A DNA stretch of 64,000 nt, taken from NCBI RefSeq assembly GCF_023074185.1, contig NZ_JADPKY010000027.1, forward strand, positions 1-64,000, in the 5' to 3' direction. Made by a program: the position numbers and the translations under genes. Under the pieces are notes generated by a model, which was given only the letters and a program-made list of their open reading frames with translations, was not told the DNA's origin and did no database searches. Below are positions 9,864-18,855 of this stretch, in pieces. Origin of the DNA: Bradyrhizobium sp. 132 (GTDB taxonomy: Bacteria; Pseudomonadota; Alphaproteobacteria; Rhizobiales; Xanthobacteraceae). Every line of letters begins with the position of its first letter. Within the stretch, counting starts at the first letter, position 1.

Positions 9864-11749
9864 ATGCCCACTTCCGTCACGACCCGCAGCTACGATCACG
9901 CCCGTACCGGTGCGAACAATTCGGAAACGGTGCTGACGGCGACCGCCGTCCGCACGAAGGGCATCGTCAAACTCTTCAGCCTTCGGATTCCCGACGATCC
10001 AAGGCTCGAGGCGCAGCCGCTGGCGGTCGGCGGCGTGCGCATGGCCGATGGCAAGACCCGCGATTTGATCTTCCAGGCCAGCATGGGCAACTGGGTCTAT
10101 GCATTCGACGCTGTGACCGGCCACCAGATCTGGGCGACGAATCTCGGACGTCCGATCGTCGGAACGAGGGCGATCGACGGCCACATGACCAACGTCCGTT
10201 GGGGCATTCTCTCGACGCCCGTGATCGATGAAGGCGCAGGTATTCTCTATGCCTGCGTTTGGATCAGCAACGACGGCAGCGTCGCCAAGGGGCAGCACTT
10301 TCTCGCAGCGCTGCGGATTCGCGACGGCTCGAAGGTGCACGGGCTCTTGAATCTCGAGGGCGCGGTCTACACGCCGCCGAGCGGCTTGCCGGTGCAGAAA
10401 TTCGTCTCGGCGCAACGCAAGCAGCGCAGCGCCTTGACGCTGACGCAGAACCACGTGTTGATTCCCTTCGGCACGATCGCGGAGACGTCGAAGACGGCGC
10501 GTGGTTGGTTGATTGCGGTGGACGTCCATGCCTGGCGGCTCGCTGCCACATGGTGCTCCACCGTCACCGGCGCCGGCGGCGGATTGTGGCAGAGCGGGGC
10601 GGGACCTGCCGTTGCTCCCGACGGTTCGATCTATGTCATCACCGGCAACGGGGCGTTCTCGCCGCAACATGGTGATTTCGGCGAGAGCATCGTGCGGCTC
10701 GCCTTGCGCACGGGACACCACGCGCATTTCGAGGTCACGTCGTGGTGGGCGCCATGGACCGACGCTAACCGGGTCGGCGCCGCCGCGGTCGCAGCGGCCG
10801 CGGACGACGATGACGAGGCGGCGTTGCCGTCCAACGTATCCCTGCCTTCCGTGATTGCGCATGCCAGGCGCATGGGAATGCCGCTCAAGCCTCTTCATGC
10901 GCGCGAGATGCCGCATGCCGCGGTCACGTCAGGTCGCAGTGCAACCGATGCGCAGATCGCGCCGATCGTGGCGCATCACATGGAGGCGATGAACGAGTCG
11001 ATGTGGAGCGACCAGGATTTCGGTTCCGGCGGTCCGGTCTATGTCGCTTCCGCCCATGCCGTGCTGGCAGCGGGCAAGGATGGAGTCCTCTACCCGGCAA
11101 TGCCAATGCGCTTGGCGACACGCAACCGGGCGATCTTGCGGCCGGCCATTTTGCGGCGAACTACGACAAGCTTCATATGCCGCCGATCCTGTACACGTAT
11201 TTCGATCCTGGCGTGCCGCCGGCGCCGGCGTCACCGATGGAGCTGAACCTGTTTCCGGGCGGCGCGACGCGGCACCTGCATGGCACGCCGTTGTTGTTTC
11301 AGTCCGCCGTCCACGGCACGATGCATTTTGTCGGCGGCGAGAACAGCGCCTTGCGGGCGTGGTCGATCGCAGCCGACGGGACCACGGCCTATCTCGCCGG
11401 TGGCAATGAGATCGCCTCGCCGCAATCGCCGCGTCCGCCGGGCGGCATGCCCGGCTGGAGCATCACGCTTGCCGCCAACAACGGCGCTGATGGCATCATC
11501 GTGGCGATGGTGCCCTATCAGGACAGCAACATGTTGCTCAGTCCGGGCCGCTTCCTGATCTACGACGCGCAGAATTTCGCCACCAATCCCGACGGCTCCA
11601 GGCGGCTCCAGGTGATCTGGGACAGCGAGAACTGGGGACCCGAGCACGCCTTCACGCATCCCAAGTTCAATCGTCCGATCGTCTGGAAAGGCCGCATCTA
11701 TCGCCCGACCTATGACGGGCGCATCGACGTCTACGGCCTGACCCAATAG
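9864..11749 (+). pseudogene. PQQ-type beta-propeller protein gene, broken by a one-base frameshift
   Basis: Two frames join into one protein of about 628 residues. The first (start MPTSVTTRSYDHARTG) carries propeller-blade strings such as VYAFDAVTGHQIW and IYVITGNGAFSP and runs to GKDGVLY near 11091. The second then takes over with GNANALGDTQPG, HGTPLLFQSAVHG and a C-terminal FTHPKFNRPIVWKGRIY. Adding one C to the run at 11093-11095 would restore the frame as Tyr-Pro-Gly-Asn. No signal peptide is obvious, unlike periplasmic quinoprotein dehydrogenases. It may be a true pseudogene or a homopolymer sequencing error. It starts two bases after the membrane-protein gene. Confidence 0.8.
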
Positions 11750-11782
11750 CGCCGGCGAGATTTGTGCGGTGGACGCAAGTGC

Positions 11783-12007
11783 TCACCCGCCGTGGGAATC
11801 CACGACCTTGCGGCAGCCATCCGAAAGCTTCGACTTGTTCTCGCGCAGGCAGGCATTCATCTGCGGCGGCTTGCCGATGTGTTCGGCGCAGAATTTGCCG
11901 GCATCGCTGCGGCAGGCCATCTGCTCCTGCGGGGTCGGACCGGATTGCGCAGCGGCGGGCAGGGCGGTGGTGGCGAGCAGCAGCGCGGTAAGAATCGAAA
12001 ATTTCAT
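11783..12007 (-). CDS. Exported cysteine-rich repeat protein
   Basis: A 74-residue protein with a clear signal peptide (MKFSILTALLLATTALPAAAQ, cleavage after about residue 21). The mature part has four cysteines in the pattern CRSDAGKFC...CLRENKSKLSDGC, which matches the short cysteine-rich repeat (GLG1-like) proteins frequent in rhizobia. It is probably a small disulfide-stabilised periplasmic protein of unknown role. It converges with the broken propeller gene. Confidence 0.8.
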   Translation of the reverse strand: MKFSILTALLLATTALPAAAQSGPTPQEQMACRSDAGKFCAEHIGKPPQMNACLRENKSKLSDGCRKVVDSHGG

Positions 12008-12088
12008 AAAACACCTCTTTGAGAATGTCGTTGGTCTCGCCTGGGATCAAGCGAGCCGGACCATCTCGCGAAGGCCGCGCGCTGGTCC

Positions 12089-12106
12089 ATGCCATGTTCA
12101 TGGCAT
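12089..12106. promoter_or_regulatory. Inverted repeat in the divergent gap (candidate operator)
   Basis: ATGCCATG-TT-CATGGCAT is a perfect 8-base inverted repeat with a 2-base centre. A half-copy (TTCATGGCATG) recurs about 30 bases downstream. It lies between two divergent genes for small exported proteins (11783-12007 and 12243-12524). No regulator is known to me for it. Confidence 0.35.
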
Positions 12107-12242
12107 CGGCCCGCCCGCCCGCACGCCGTACCCCCATTTTCATGGCATGTATCCGCGCGCTGTCTTTTGCCATTCAGGCTGCACGTTGGCTGCGAGACCC
12201 GGTGATTGCATCGGGACGCCGAACGGGAAGCAGGAGAGCAAG

Positions 12243-12524
12243 ATGTCGGAAAGAGCGGGAGCGCTGAGCGCCGGGCTGACGATTTTGGCGCTGACAGGTG
12301 CGGCGATGGTGTCGCTGGGCACGAGCCCGGCGCAAGCCGTGGTCTATTGCAAGACGGTCGGCATACCCAAGGGCTGCGTGGTGCGGCCGACAGCAGCGGT
12401 GGTGGTTGCGCCGGCCGCCGCGGTCGTGGTGGCGACGCCGGGTGTCGGTGCGCCCGGTGTCGGCGTGCGCGCGGGCACGCCGATGAATCGCGGTGGTCCG
12501 GTCAATCGCGTCGGCGTGCGCTGA
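12243..12524 (+). CDS. Small exported Val/Ala/Gly-rich protein
   Basis: A 93-residue protein. The signal peptide spans about residues 1-34 (ending TSPAQA). The mature part has two cysteines (VYCKTVGIPKGCVVRP), then valine/alanine repeats and a GVGAPGVGVRAG tail ending in Arg. The ATG at 12243 is preceded by AGGAGAGCAAG, a good ribosome site. This Bradyrhizobium-type protein has no function known to me. Its repetitive composition suggests a structural envelope role. Confidence 0.7.
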   Translation: MSERAGALSAGLTILALTGAAMVSLGTSPAQAVVYCKTVGIPKGCVVRPTAAVVVAPAAAVVVATPGVGAPGVGVRAGTPMNRGGPVNRVGVR

Positions 12525-12640
12525 GAACGACGAAAGAGTTCGGGCGAAGGAGCCTTGCGGACGAACCCCCCGTCCTCCGCAGGCAAATTATCCGGCCCGT
12601 CCCTCTCTCCGCGCGTCCCACACGTTCGGAGGGGGGCATT

Positions 12641-12904
12641 TCAGCCGTTGGCAGCATCGCTGTCGGGAAAAATCTGCGGCAATTGCAGCCGCACGCGCGT
12701 GCCTGAGGAATCCGGACTGAGATTGAGTGTCGCCCCGCAGCGCGCGGCGTCCCACCTGCCAGTCGAGCGCGATCTCGTGCGAGCGCAATTGCGCGGTCGC
12801 GCGCTCGCGCCAGGAGCCGAGTGCTGGAGCTGCCAGCAAGTCGGCGCGTCGTCCTCGACGAGGAGGATGGTGATGGCTTCACCCGTCTCGCCCTGTTCGG
12901 TCAT
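12641..12904 (-). pseudogene. Two-component system remnant: receiver start joined to kinase tail
   Basis: The 87-codon frame begins MTEQGETGEAITILLVEDD, which reads as the first strand and acidic pocket of a response-regulator receiver. It then loses sense and ends with CGATLNLSPDSSGTRVRLQLP, which looks like the last strands of a histidine-kinase ATPase domain. Everything between (receiver body, dimerisation domain, ATP-binding boxes) is missing. The likely history is deletion inside a regulator-kinase pair or hybrid, leaving a scar. Expression of a functional product is unlikely. Confidence 0.5.
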
Positions 12905-13026
12905 GATTATCGTCCTGCACCGCGTGTCCCCCGCGGCGAGAGCCCAAGCCTAGCCGCGGCGCGGACACCGCGACACCCATAATCATGGGGGCGCACGGCG
13001 ACCACTTGGCATCCGCGACGCGGTGT

Positions 13027-15753
13027 CTACGGCTTCGTCGCGGCCGGTTTATCCTGCGGCATGGGCGGACTCGGCAGTCGCTGCACGACAATGCGCGCGG
13101 TGCCGGCATTGTTCTTGTAGAACTGCTCATAGGGCCCCAGGACAACGTCGAGCTTCGCCGGGCGCAATGCGGCCGGGAGCAGCGTCGGATAAATCTGGAC
13201 GGCGTCGTTGACGTAGAAGAACAGATCGCCGGCATCGGGCGCGACGAATTCCGCGACCAGCCGTCCCGACAGCTTCTGTTCGTCCCAGATCGCGCGCGCG
13301 GTCGGATCATTCGGCACCGGCTCGAAGGGCCCGAGCTTGCGCACTGAGAGCTTGAACGGATCGTCGTCGGGAAGTGCCGCGAACCCTTTCGTCTTGTCGA
13401 GCTGGGTCGGATACCTGCCTTTGGTCTGATCCGCATCGTCCTCGACCGGAATGGTCGGATTCATCCGGCGCGGCAATTCGTCGGCCGGCATGACGTAGAC
13501 GGCCTTCAGCGGAACGTCGCTCATTCCCTTCGTACCGACGCGCACGACGGGCTGGAACCAGGCGGCGCCGAACTGACGGAGCGTCGGCAGGGCGAGGTAG
13601 TGAGCCGTGAAATAGGTCTTGAAGCCATTTGTGCCGCTCAAGATGGTCCGGTCGAACCAGGGATCCTCGATCTCGACCCAGACGCGGTATGAGCGGCCTT
13701 TCTCGACCGAAAGGCCGCTCCACCAGCAAAACTCCTTCGTCGCGAAGCGGCCGCGCGCATGGATCGGTTCGTCGAGCACCGGCGTGCCGGCCTCTGACCC
13801 CGGAGTCGTGCAGATATTTCCGGTCGCGGTGCGGGCGGTGAAGACGCTGGTCGCCCCAATGAGCAGGGCCGAGTAGAAGATGATGAACAGAAAGATGCCG
13901 GGCAGCACGAGCTTGGTGAAGAGAAGGCGCGCCGGTCCCGCATTCAGCCGCATCCATCGGGCGAAGCGGAGCAGCAAGCCGGGCTCGTCGAGATGCCGCT
14001 GGCTTGCCATGCGGTGTGGCCTGCTCCAGGCCAGCCGCGCGCGTTCCTGGATGGTGTCGCGGAGCACCGTGTTCCTGCGCCAGATCAGGTAGGTGATGAC
14101 GAGGACGATCGAGGTCGCGAACGGATAGTACAGCGTGATGTCGAGCCACGGCGCCGCATAGGATGGCAGGACATTCCTGACAAGATTGGCCAGCGGCCCC
14201 AGCACGGCGCCAACGAGCCAATCGATGGTGGCGATGGCGTGCAGCAACATTGTGCCTTGCAGACCATTGTCCTTCGACACCCCGATCAGGCTGCGGGCGA
14301 TCCACGGCCAGACCGCGATTACACCGACCATGAACAGCAGCGAGAAATAGGCGACGCGCCGCCACCACACGGTGTCGCGGGTGAGCCTGGCCATTTCGGC
14401 ACTGGGCGTGTTCATGCGGGTGAAGGCTTCGGCCTCCGTCTCGCGCCGCGGGTCTTGGGCCTTCGCCAGATAGGCCTGTTTCATGGCCTCGCGCGTGCCG
14501 TCCTCGACGAGGTTCAGCTTGCTGCTATCGGGCGTCAGCACCAGCGCGTCCGCCGGCAGCATGATCGGCGCGTAGTCGTCGCAGCCGAACAGCATGCGTT
14601 CGATGACGGCGAAGTGCACCACCGGCAGCCCGCCATTGACCTGACCAGCGAGGATCGGGCGCGGCCCGTAGCGGTAGAGCACGGCAGCGCCGCTGCGCGA
14701 ATCGTGCTTCGGTCCGGTCGCCGATTGGTATTTCCTAAAGTGTTCGATCTCGCCGTCCTGGAAGCGGAGCCGTCCGTCGAGCTGATCGGCCATCCAGACC
14801 AGCGGCACGAAGGATAGCGTGGATTCCGGATAGCCGCCGCCGATGTCGGAATGCACGCCGGTGAACCACACCTCCTCGACCGTCTGGTCGGGCGCCAAAT
14901 GGCTCTGGTCGATCCGCAGCGGATGGAAGGTGGTTCGCTCGTCGTCCAGCGCCAGCGCATGCGAGATGTGCTTCACCTTGCGCGAAGGCCGGTGATTGCG
15001 GAACGAGATCGGCCAGATCGCCCAGTCGATCGCGACCCGTAGCTCCTCGATCGGGACGCCGAAAGCCTCGACCGTGTCGAACAGCCCGAGAAATTCGATG
15101 TCGATCTCTTTGCGGCCGTTCATCGCCGAGCGGACATCGGCGTAGGAGCGGTGCCGGCAGATCGCATGATAGAGATAGAGCAGGACATCGCGGATGAAGC
15201 GCGCGATCCAGATCGTCGGCAGGCTCTTCTTCAACGGCACGGTATCGCGACGGTATTCCCGCCACGCGGCCATGGCGTTGCGCTCCATCTCCTCATGCGA
15301 CACCGGCGTGCCGCCGATTTCCGCCGGCACCAGGCCCTGGCTCGCGATCAGCGATGCCAGGGTGCGCGCGGTGAAGGCGCCGCGGCTGAAGCCGAAGATG
15401 TAGATCTCGTCGCCCTCTCGCCAATTCCAGCACAGGAAGCGGTACAGCTTGCGGACGTTGCCGGGCACGCCGATGCCCGTGGCGCCGTCGAGCGCGGCGA
15501 GCGGCGCCCAGCCGGCTGTGCCGACGCCCTTGATGTAGTAGGCAATCTGGTCCGGCTGGGTGTGGTCGAGCGCTTCGTAGAGACGCCAGACGCTGGATTC
15601 CTGGGTGGTGAACGCATTGCCGGTGCCGTCGGCGAACAGCACCAGCTTGCGCTTCGGCGGGATGGCGGTGGTGGTTCCGCCGACATGCATCTCGATATGC
15701 GCGTGTTCCGGTCCGGCAGAATCGGCGTTCGGCGCACCATCATGGTGTGGCAT
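13027..15753 (-). CDS. DUF2235 alpha/beta-hydrolase with membrane region
   Basis: A 908-residue protein from the ATG at 15753, which has GGAGGGGCTC upstream; a GTG at 15807 is the alternative start. The N-terminal DUF2235 domain shows LVLFADGTGNAF, the nucleophile elbow GFSRGAF (Ser about 123) and VHSDIGGGYPES. DUF2235 proteins include type VI secretion phospholipase effectors and related lipases. Three hydrophobic stretches (about residues 465-485, 525-560 and 605-630) place the middle in the membrane, followed by about 270 residues without a known domain. No type VI genes, immunity gene or VgrG are nearby, so a housekeeping membrane lipase is as likely as an effector. Confidence 0.8.
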   Translation of the reverse strand: MPHHDGAPNADSAGPEHAHIEMHVGGTTTAIPPKRKLVLFADGTGNAFTTQESSVWRLYEALDHTQPDQIAYYIKGVGTAGWAPLAALDGATGIGVPGNVRKLYRFLCWNWREGDEIYIFGFSRGAFTARTLASLIASQGLVPAEIGGTPVSHEEMERNAMAAWREYRRDTVPLKKSLPTIWIARFIRDVLLYLYHAICRHRSYADVRSAMNGRKEIDIEFLGLFDTVEAFGVPIEELRVAIDWAIWPISFRNHRPSRKVKHISHALALDDERTTFHPLRIDQSHLAPDQTVEEVWFTGVHSDIGGGYPESTLSFVPLVWMADQLDGRLRFQDGEIEHFRKYQSATGPKHDSRSGAAVLYRYGPRPILAGQVNGGLPVVHFAVIERMLFGCDDYAPIMLPADALVLTPDSSKLNLVEDGTREAMKQAYLAKAQDPRRETEAEAFTRMNTPSAEMARLTRDTVWWRRVAYFSLLFMVGVIAVWPWIARSLIGVSKDNGLQGTMLLHAIATIDWLVGAVLGPLANLVRNVLPSYAAPWLDITLYYPFATSIVLVITYLIWRRNTVLRDTIQERARLAWSRPHRMASQRHLDEPGLLLRFARWMRLNAGPARLLFTKLVLPGIFLFIIFYSALLIGATSVFTARTATGNICTTPGSEAGTPVLDEPIHARGRFATKEFCWWSGLSVEKGRSYRVWVEIEDPWFDRTILSGTNGFKTYFTAHYLALPTLRQFGAAWFQPVVRVGTKGMSDVPLKAVYVMPADELPRRMNPTIPVEDDADQTKGRYPTQLDKTKGFAALPDDDPFKLSVRKLGPFEPVPNDPTARAIWDEQKLSGRLVAEFVAPDAGDLFFYVNDAVQIYPTLLPAALRPAKLDVVLGPYEQFYKNNAGTARIVVQRLPSPPMPQDKPAATKP

Positions 15754-15950
15754 GAGCCCCTCCGGCAATTCGACGGGGACGCGCTTCAGGCCCGAGCCGG
15801 GCAGCACTCCCCGGAGTCAATTAACGGATGCAATAATTGCGTCGTGAAAATGCAGGTGCATTCTGCACACGATCCCGCTGAGGTAGCAAGCAGGAACGCG
15901 CCGTCGCGGCAGGGGCCCCGGCGAACGGGGAGAGGCGGAGTGTTCAGCCT

Positions 15951-16202
15951 TTACCGGCCATTGCCACGGCACGCGCCGCCGGGGCCGATATGGTAGCCGC
16001 GCGGGCAAGCATGCGCGGCCGGGTTGGCATAGTTCCTGAGGCAGCCGCCATTGGGACCGCGGTGCCAGCCGGCGCCGCAGCCGCCGGCGACTGCGATGAC
16101 GTCGCCATTCGCGCTCGCACCGAGCGGGGCGAGCGGCATGGCCTGAGCAGAGCCTGTGATCGCGCCGAGCGCGAGAGCTGCGGCAAACATTGTTCGCATC
16201 AT
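15951..16202 (-). CDS. Small exported Gly/Cys-rich protein (GCG_CRPN-like)
   Basis: An 83-residue protein starting at ATG 16202, preceded by GGAGGACAAG. The signal peptide ends about residue 20 (GSAQA). The mature part has GGCGAGWHRGPNGGC and CPRGYHIGPGGACRG, the glycine-cysteine pattern of proteins I know as GCG_CRPN-type in Bradyrhizobium. It probably forms a small secreted disulfide-bonded unit. It is downstream of another small exported protein gene in the same direction. Confidence 0.7.
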   Translation of the reverse strand: MMRTMFAAALALGAITGSAQAMPLAPLGASANGDVIAVAGGCGAGWHRGPNGGCLRNYANPAAHACPRGYHIGPGGACRGNGR

Positions 16203-16228
16203 GTCTTGTCCTCCCGAATGACGCTGCT

Positions 16229-16471
16229 TCAATGGCCGGCGGCGAACGCACTGCCGGCACGCACTTCGGCGATGGCCTGGTCGATCAGCCCGATCGCCTT
16301 CTCGCGATGGCCGCCCTTGTTCGGCTCGGCCTTGCCGAGCTCGACGCGCGCCGATTGCAGGATCGCGATGGCTTCGTCCATGTGCGGCTGCGCGCCCAGC
16401 GCGTAACCGATGCAGAGGCTGGTCGCGATGGCGCCGCCGAGCACGAGGCTGCGGGGTAGAGAGATTCGCAT
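16229..16471 (-). CDS. Small exported helical protein
   Basis: An 80-residue protein with an N-terminal hydrophobic segment (about residues 8-26, LVLGGAIATSLCIGYALGA) acting as signal or anchor. A helical mature part with MDEAIAILQSARVELGKAE and EKAIGLIDQAIAEVRAG resembles two short TPR-like helices. GGAGGAGA precedes the ATG. Its stop is 26 bases from the next gene in the same direction, so the two small genes are probably one operon. Function unknown. Confidence 0.7.
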   Translation of the reverse strand: MRISLPRSLVLGGAIATSLCIGYALGAQPHMDEAIAILQSARVELGKAEPNKGGHREKAIGLIDQAIAEVRAGSAFAAGH

Positions 16472-16494
16472 GTCGTCGTCTCCTCCAGCGGGCG

Positions 16495-16695
16495 TCAGGC
16501 TGGGGCCGCCCGTTTGCCCGGATGCGGTCCCTTATGTGCCGGGAAGTCGTACCCGCCGCCTGAATAGGGCCCGCTTGTGCGAGCCGTCTTGGACTGTCCG
16601 GCGCCGACGGCGGCGCGGCTTGGACTGACCGGCGCAGCTTGCTTCACGTTGGCGTGCTGATAGCCTGCGCTTACCGGTGTTTGGCAGGCGTTCAT
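16495..16695 (-). CDS. Possible small basic protein (doubtful)
   Basis: A 66-codon minus-strand frame from ATG 16695 encodes a Gly/Pro/Ser-rich basic peptide with SGPYSGGGYDFPAHKGPHPG near its end and no signal peptide. It lies in the gap between the small exported genes and the AraC gene, divergent from the latter. A weak AGG is the only ribosome-site signal. Composition is compatible with a disordered protein or with chance. No other gene is seen in this stretch. Confidence 0.3.
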   Translation of the reverse strand: MNACQTPVSAGYQHANVKQAAPVSPSRAAVGAGQSKTARTSGPYSGGGYDFPAHKGPHPGKRAAPA

Positions 16696-16767
16696 TTTAG
16701 ACCTGCCAGGCTTCGGCACGCTTCCGTGCATGAGCTTTTCCCAAACGTCCTTTTGGAAGGTCTTTCG

Positions 16768-17727
16768 ATGTCCGTCATCCGGAAGACGCTTTCGACCGAC
16801 ATGTTGCCGCGGGACCTGTCCGACCGGCAGCGCTTCATCCGCTTCGCCGAGTTGTTCGAGCATTTCTCCAACACCGGCGAGCTCGATCCGGCGTCCGACG
16901 TGCCGTTTCGCGCCACGATGAACTCGATTCATATCGGCACCACCATGCTCGGACGCTGCGACGGCAGCTTCGTCACGGTCCGGCGCGAAAAGCGCCAGGT
17001 GCTTGAGACCGGCGACGACCGCTTTTGCCTCGCCCGCAACACCGGCGATCGTCCTTCGCGGGTGGTCCATCGCGGCCGCGAATTCACCATGCGGCCGGGA
17101 TCGATGGTGCTGCTCAAGCTGGACGAGCCGTTCTTCGCCGCCGACGGCGCGAGCCACAAGCGCTTCACCAACGTGCATCTGCCGGTCGACACGCTGCGCG
17201 CGATGGTCGCCAACGTGGACGATCTCGTCGGCTGTGAACTCGAACCCGGCGGCGCGCTGACGCTGGCGATGGACTACAGCGATCTGCTGCTTCGCTATCC
17301 CGCAGCCGTCGACGAAGCCGACATGGCGATCGCCGCCCATCTGCTCGATCTCGCCGCGATCGGTCTCGGCGCCCGCAGCGATGTCGCCGTCGCCGCGCGA
17401 CGCGGGGGCCTGCGCGCCGTGCGGCTGAAAGCCGTGTTGTCGATCCTCGAGGCGCGCTTCCACGAGCCGGACTTTTCCGCGCAAAGACTCGCCGCCGCTG
17501 CCGGCCTCTCCGAACGCTACGTCAACGAGCTGCTGTTCGAGGCCGGCGCCAGCTTCACCACGCGCCTCAACGAGCTGCGCCTGCGCAACGCCGCCGATCT
17601 TCTCGCCCATCGCGAAGACCGCATCAGCGACATCGCCTTCGCCTGTGGCTTCAACGACCTGTCTTATTTCAACCGCTGCTTCCGCCGGAGGTTCGGCCTG
17701 ACGCCGACGGCGGCACGGGGGAAGTGA
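16768..17727 (+). CDS. AraC-family transcriptional regulator
   Basis: A 319-residue DNA-binding regulator. The N-terminal half resembles the AraC-binding-like cupin domain (NSIHIGTTMLGRC, MRPGSMVLLKLDEP). The C-terminal 100 residues hold two helix-turn-helix motifs (FSAQRLAAAAGLSERYVNELLFEAG and ISDIAFACGFNDLSYFNRCFRRRFGLTP, each broken here only by context). An open frame continues upstream, but GGAAGG before the ATG at 16768 marks the likely start. The neighbouring genes are small exported proteins and two hypothetical genes; the target is unknown. Confidence 0.88.
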   Translation: MSVIRKTLSTDMLPRDLSDRQRFIRFAELFEHFSNTGELDPASDVPFRATMNSIHIGTTMLGRCDGSFVTVRREKRQVLETGDDRFCLARNTGDRPSRVVHRGREFTMRPGSMVLLKLDEPFFAADGASHKRFTNVHLPVDTLRAMVANVDDLVGCELEPGGALTLAMDYSDLLLRYPAAVDEADMAIAAHLLDLAAIGLGARSDVAVAARRGGLRAVRLKAVLSILEARFHEPDFSAQRLAAAAGLSERYVNELLFEAGASFTTRLNELRLRNAADLLAHREDRISDIAFACGFNDLSYFNRCFRRRFGLTPTAARGK

Positions 17728-17801
17728 GGTAGGCCACAGATGGGTTGACTTACGGGAGGACACCCTCGAAATCTCTCCTGAGCGTATCCCGAAAGGCATC
17801 T

Positions 17802-18119
17802 CTACGAAGCCTCTCCCCGCGGCGCCGGATATCGCCGGGCCAGCGCCGACAACGGCAAGTGTCGCTCGCCCTCCGGCAGCTCCAGATACGCCAGCACCAG
17901 CGGCCGCTTCCAGTCGCGGACGCCGAAATCCATCGCCATCCATTTTTGCGGCTCGGGGCCTTCGAGGCCCCGGACCCAGACGAAGAAGCGGGGGAGGTCG
18001 TCGGCGTCCGCTTCCGTCGTGCGTCTCCTGGCCATTGAAGCTGCTCGCTGCATCAGTACGCGTTGCCACACGATATAGGCACTGGCCGGACGAAGTCGAA
18101 CGCCTGCGGGGAGCGGCAT
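17802..18119 (-). CDS. Hypothetical protein, downstream partner of the 18127 gene
   Basis: A 105-residue soluble protein. The N-terminal half is basic and helical (VRLRPASAYIVWQRVLMQR). The C-terminal half has aromatic strings FFVWVRGLEGPEPQKW and WKRPLVLAYLELPEGERH. The start at ATG 18119 lies eight bases after the stop of the upstream gene, a spacing typical of operon partners. No family is recognised. It converges with the AraC gene. Confidence 0.6.
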   Translation of the reverse strand: MPLPAGVRLRPASAYIVWQRVLMQRAASMARRRTTEADADDLPRFFVWVRGLEGPEPQKWMAMDFGVRDWKRPLVLAYLELPEGERHLPLSALARRYPAPRGEAS

Positions 18120-18126
18120 TTCCGCC

Positions 18127-18429
18127 TTACTGCCAGATCCGAGTCTCCGCCACGCGGTTGATGTCGGCGAGCCGGCGGTCGGCATCGCCCTGAAGGTCGA
18201 TGCCCTCAACCAGTGTGAGCAGGCGGTGATACGCGCCATCGGCGATTTCGACCGGCAGCGGGGCCTCGTCAAAGGCCTCGACATAATTGTCGACAAGGCC
18301 GCTCAACATGCGGCACAGCCCGCGCTGGGAAGGATCGTCCCGGCCGAGCGTTTCGAGCTTTTGCTGAAAGATACGGAAGGTTCGCAGGCCGTGGTGCTGT
18401 TGCGAAAGCCACGCGTGCAGGTCGTTCAT
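18127..18429 (-). CDS. Hypothetical small helical protein
   Basis: A 100-residue protein, all helical in appearance, starting MNDLHAWLSQQHHGL. AGAGG before the ATG at 18429 supports this start over a TTG six codons upstream. It contains no membrane segment. It forms a two-gene unit with the 17802 gene. No function is recognised. Confidence 0.65.
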   Translation of the reverse strand: MNDLHAWLSQQHHGLRTFRIFQQKLETLGRDDPSQRGLCRMLSGLVDNYVEAFDEAPLPVEIADGAYHRLLTLVEGIDLQGDADRRLADINRVAETRIWQ

Positions 18430-18615
18430 GTGAGCCTCTTCGGTCAAGTGAAGAAGCTACCGGCTTATACAGTGGGGATGTGACGATGGCTAGTGGAGGG
18501 GGAGTGACTGGACTCGTTGACCCAGTCCGCCTCCGCCAAGGCTTCGGCGGGACAGCCTTCGCTGCTTCGCATGGATAGGATTTAGCCTGGCTTGCCAAGC
18601 CGTAGCCGCGAAGGC

Positions 18616-18700
18616 TGGTGCCCCTGGCCGGAATCGAACCAGCACTCCTTGCGGAACTCGATTTTGAGTCGAGCGCGTCTACCAGTTCCGCCACAGGGGC
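18616..18700 (-). tRNA. tRNA-Leu (anticodon CAA)
   Basis: On the minus strand the sequence folds as a class II tRNA. The acceptor stem is GCCCCTG/CAGGGGC, the D-arm carries GGTAGACGCG, the anticodon stem CTCGA/TCGAG encloses the loop CTCAAAA with anticodon CAA, a long variable arm follows, and the T-arm has GGTTCGATTCC. The genomic 3' end encodes CCA. It decodes UUG leucine codons. Confidence 0.96.
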
Positions 18701-18855
18701 CCTCGGTCAGCCCCAAACAGGGCGTCGCGAAGCCGGCGGACTATAGCCATGGACCGGACGGGGTCAACCCGCGCCAAAGTGATCCCGCCGTTCTCGACAG
18801 CCGCATGGGGCGGGGTTAGAGGCTTAAAGTCAGCGTCCATCCGAAAGAGGCTGCC

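Noticed and set aside
11093..11095. Programmed frameshift in the propeller gene
   Set aside because: No slippery heptamer, stem-loop or internal Shine-Dalgarno is apparent; a base loss or sequencing error is simpler.
13027..15753. Calling the DUF2235 gene a type VI effector
   Set aside because: No VgrG, PAAR, chaperone or immunity gene is nearby and the protein is membrane-embedded; only the family name suggests it.
16495..18069. 524-codon minus-strand frame across the AraC gene
   Set aside because: It is antisense to a complete AraC regulator. Only its last 66 codons lie in a gap and were kept as a doubtful separate feature.
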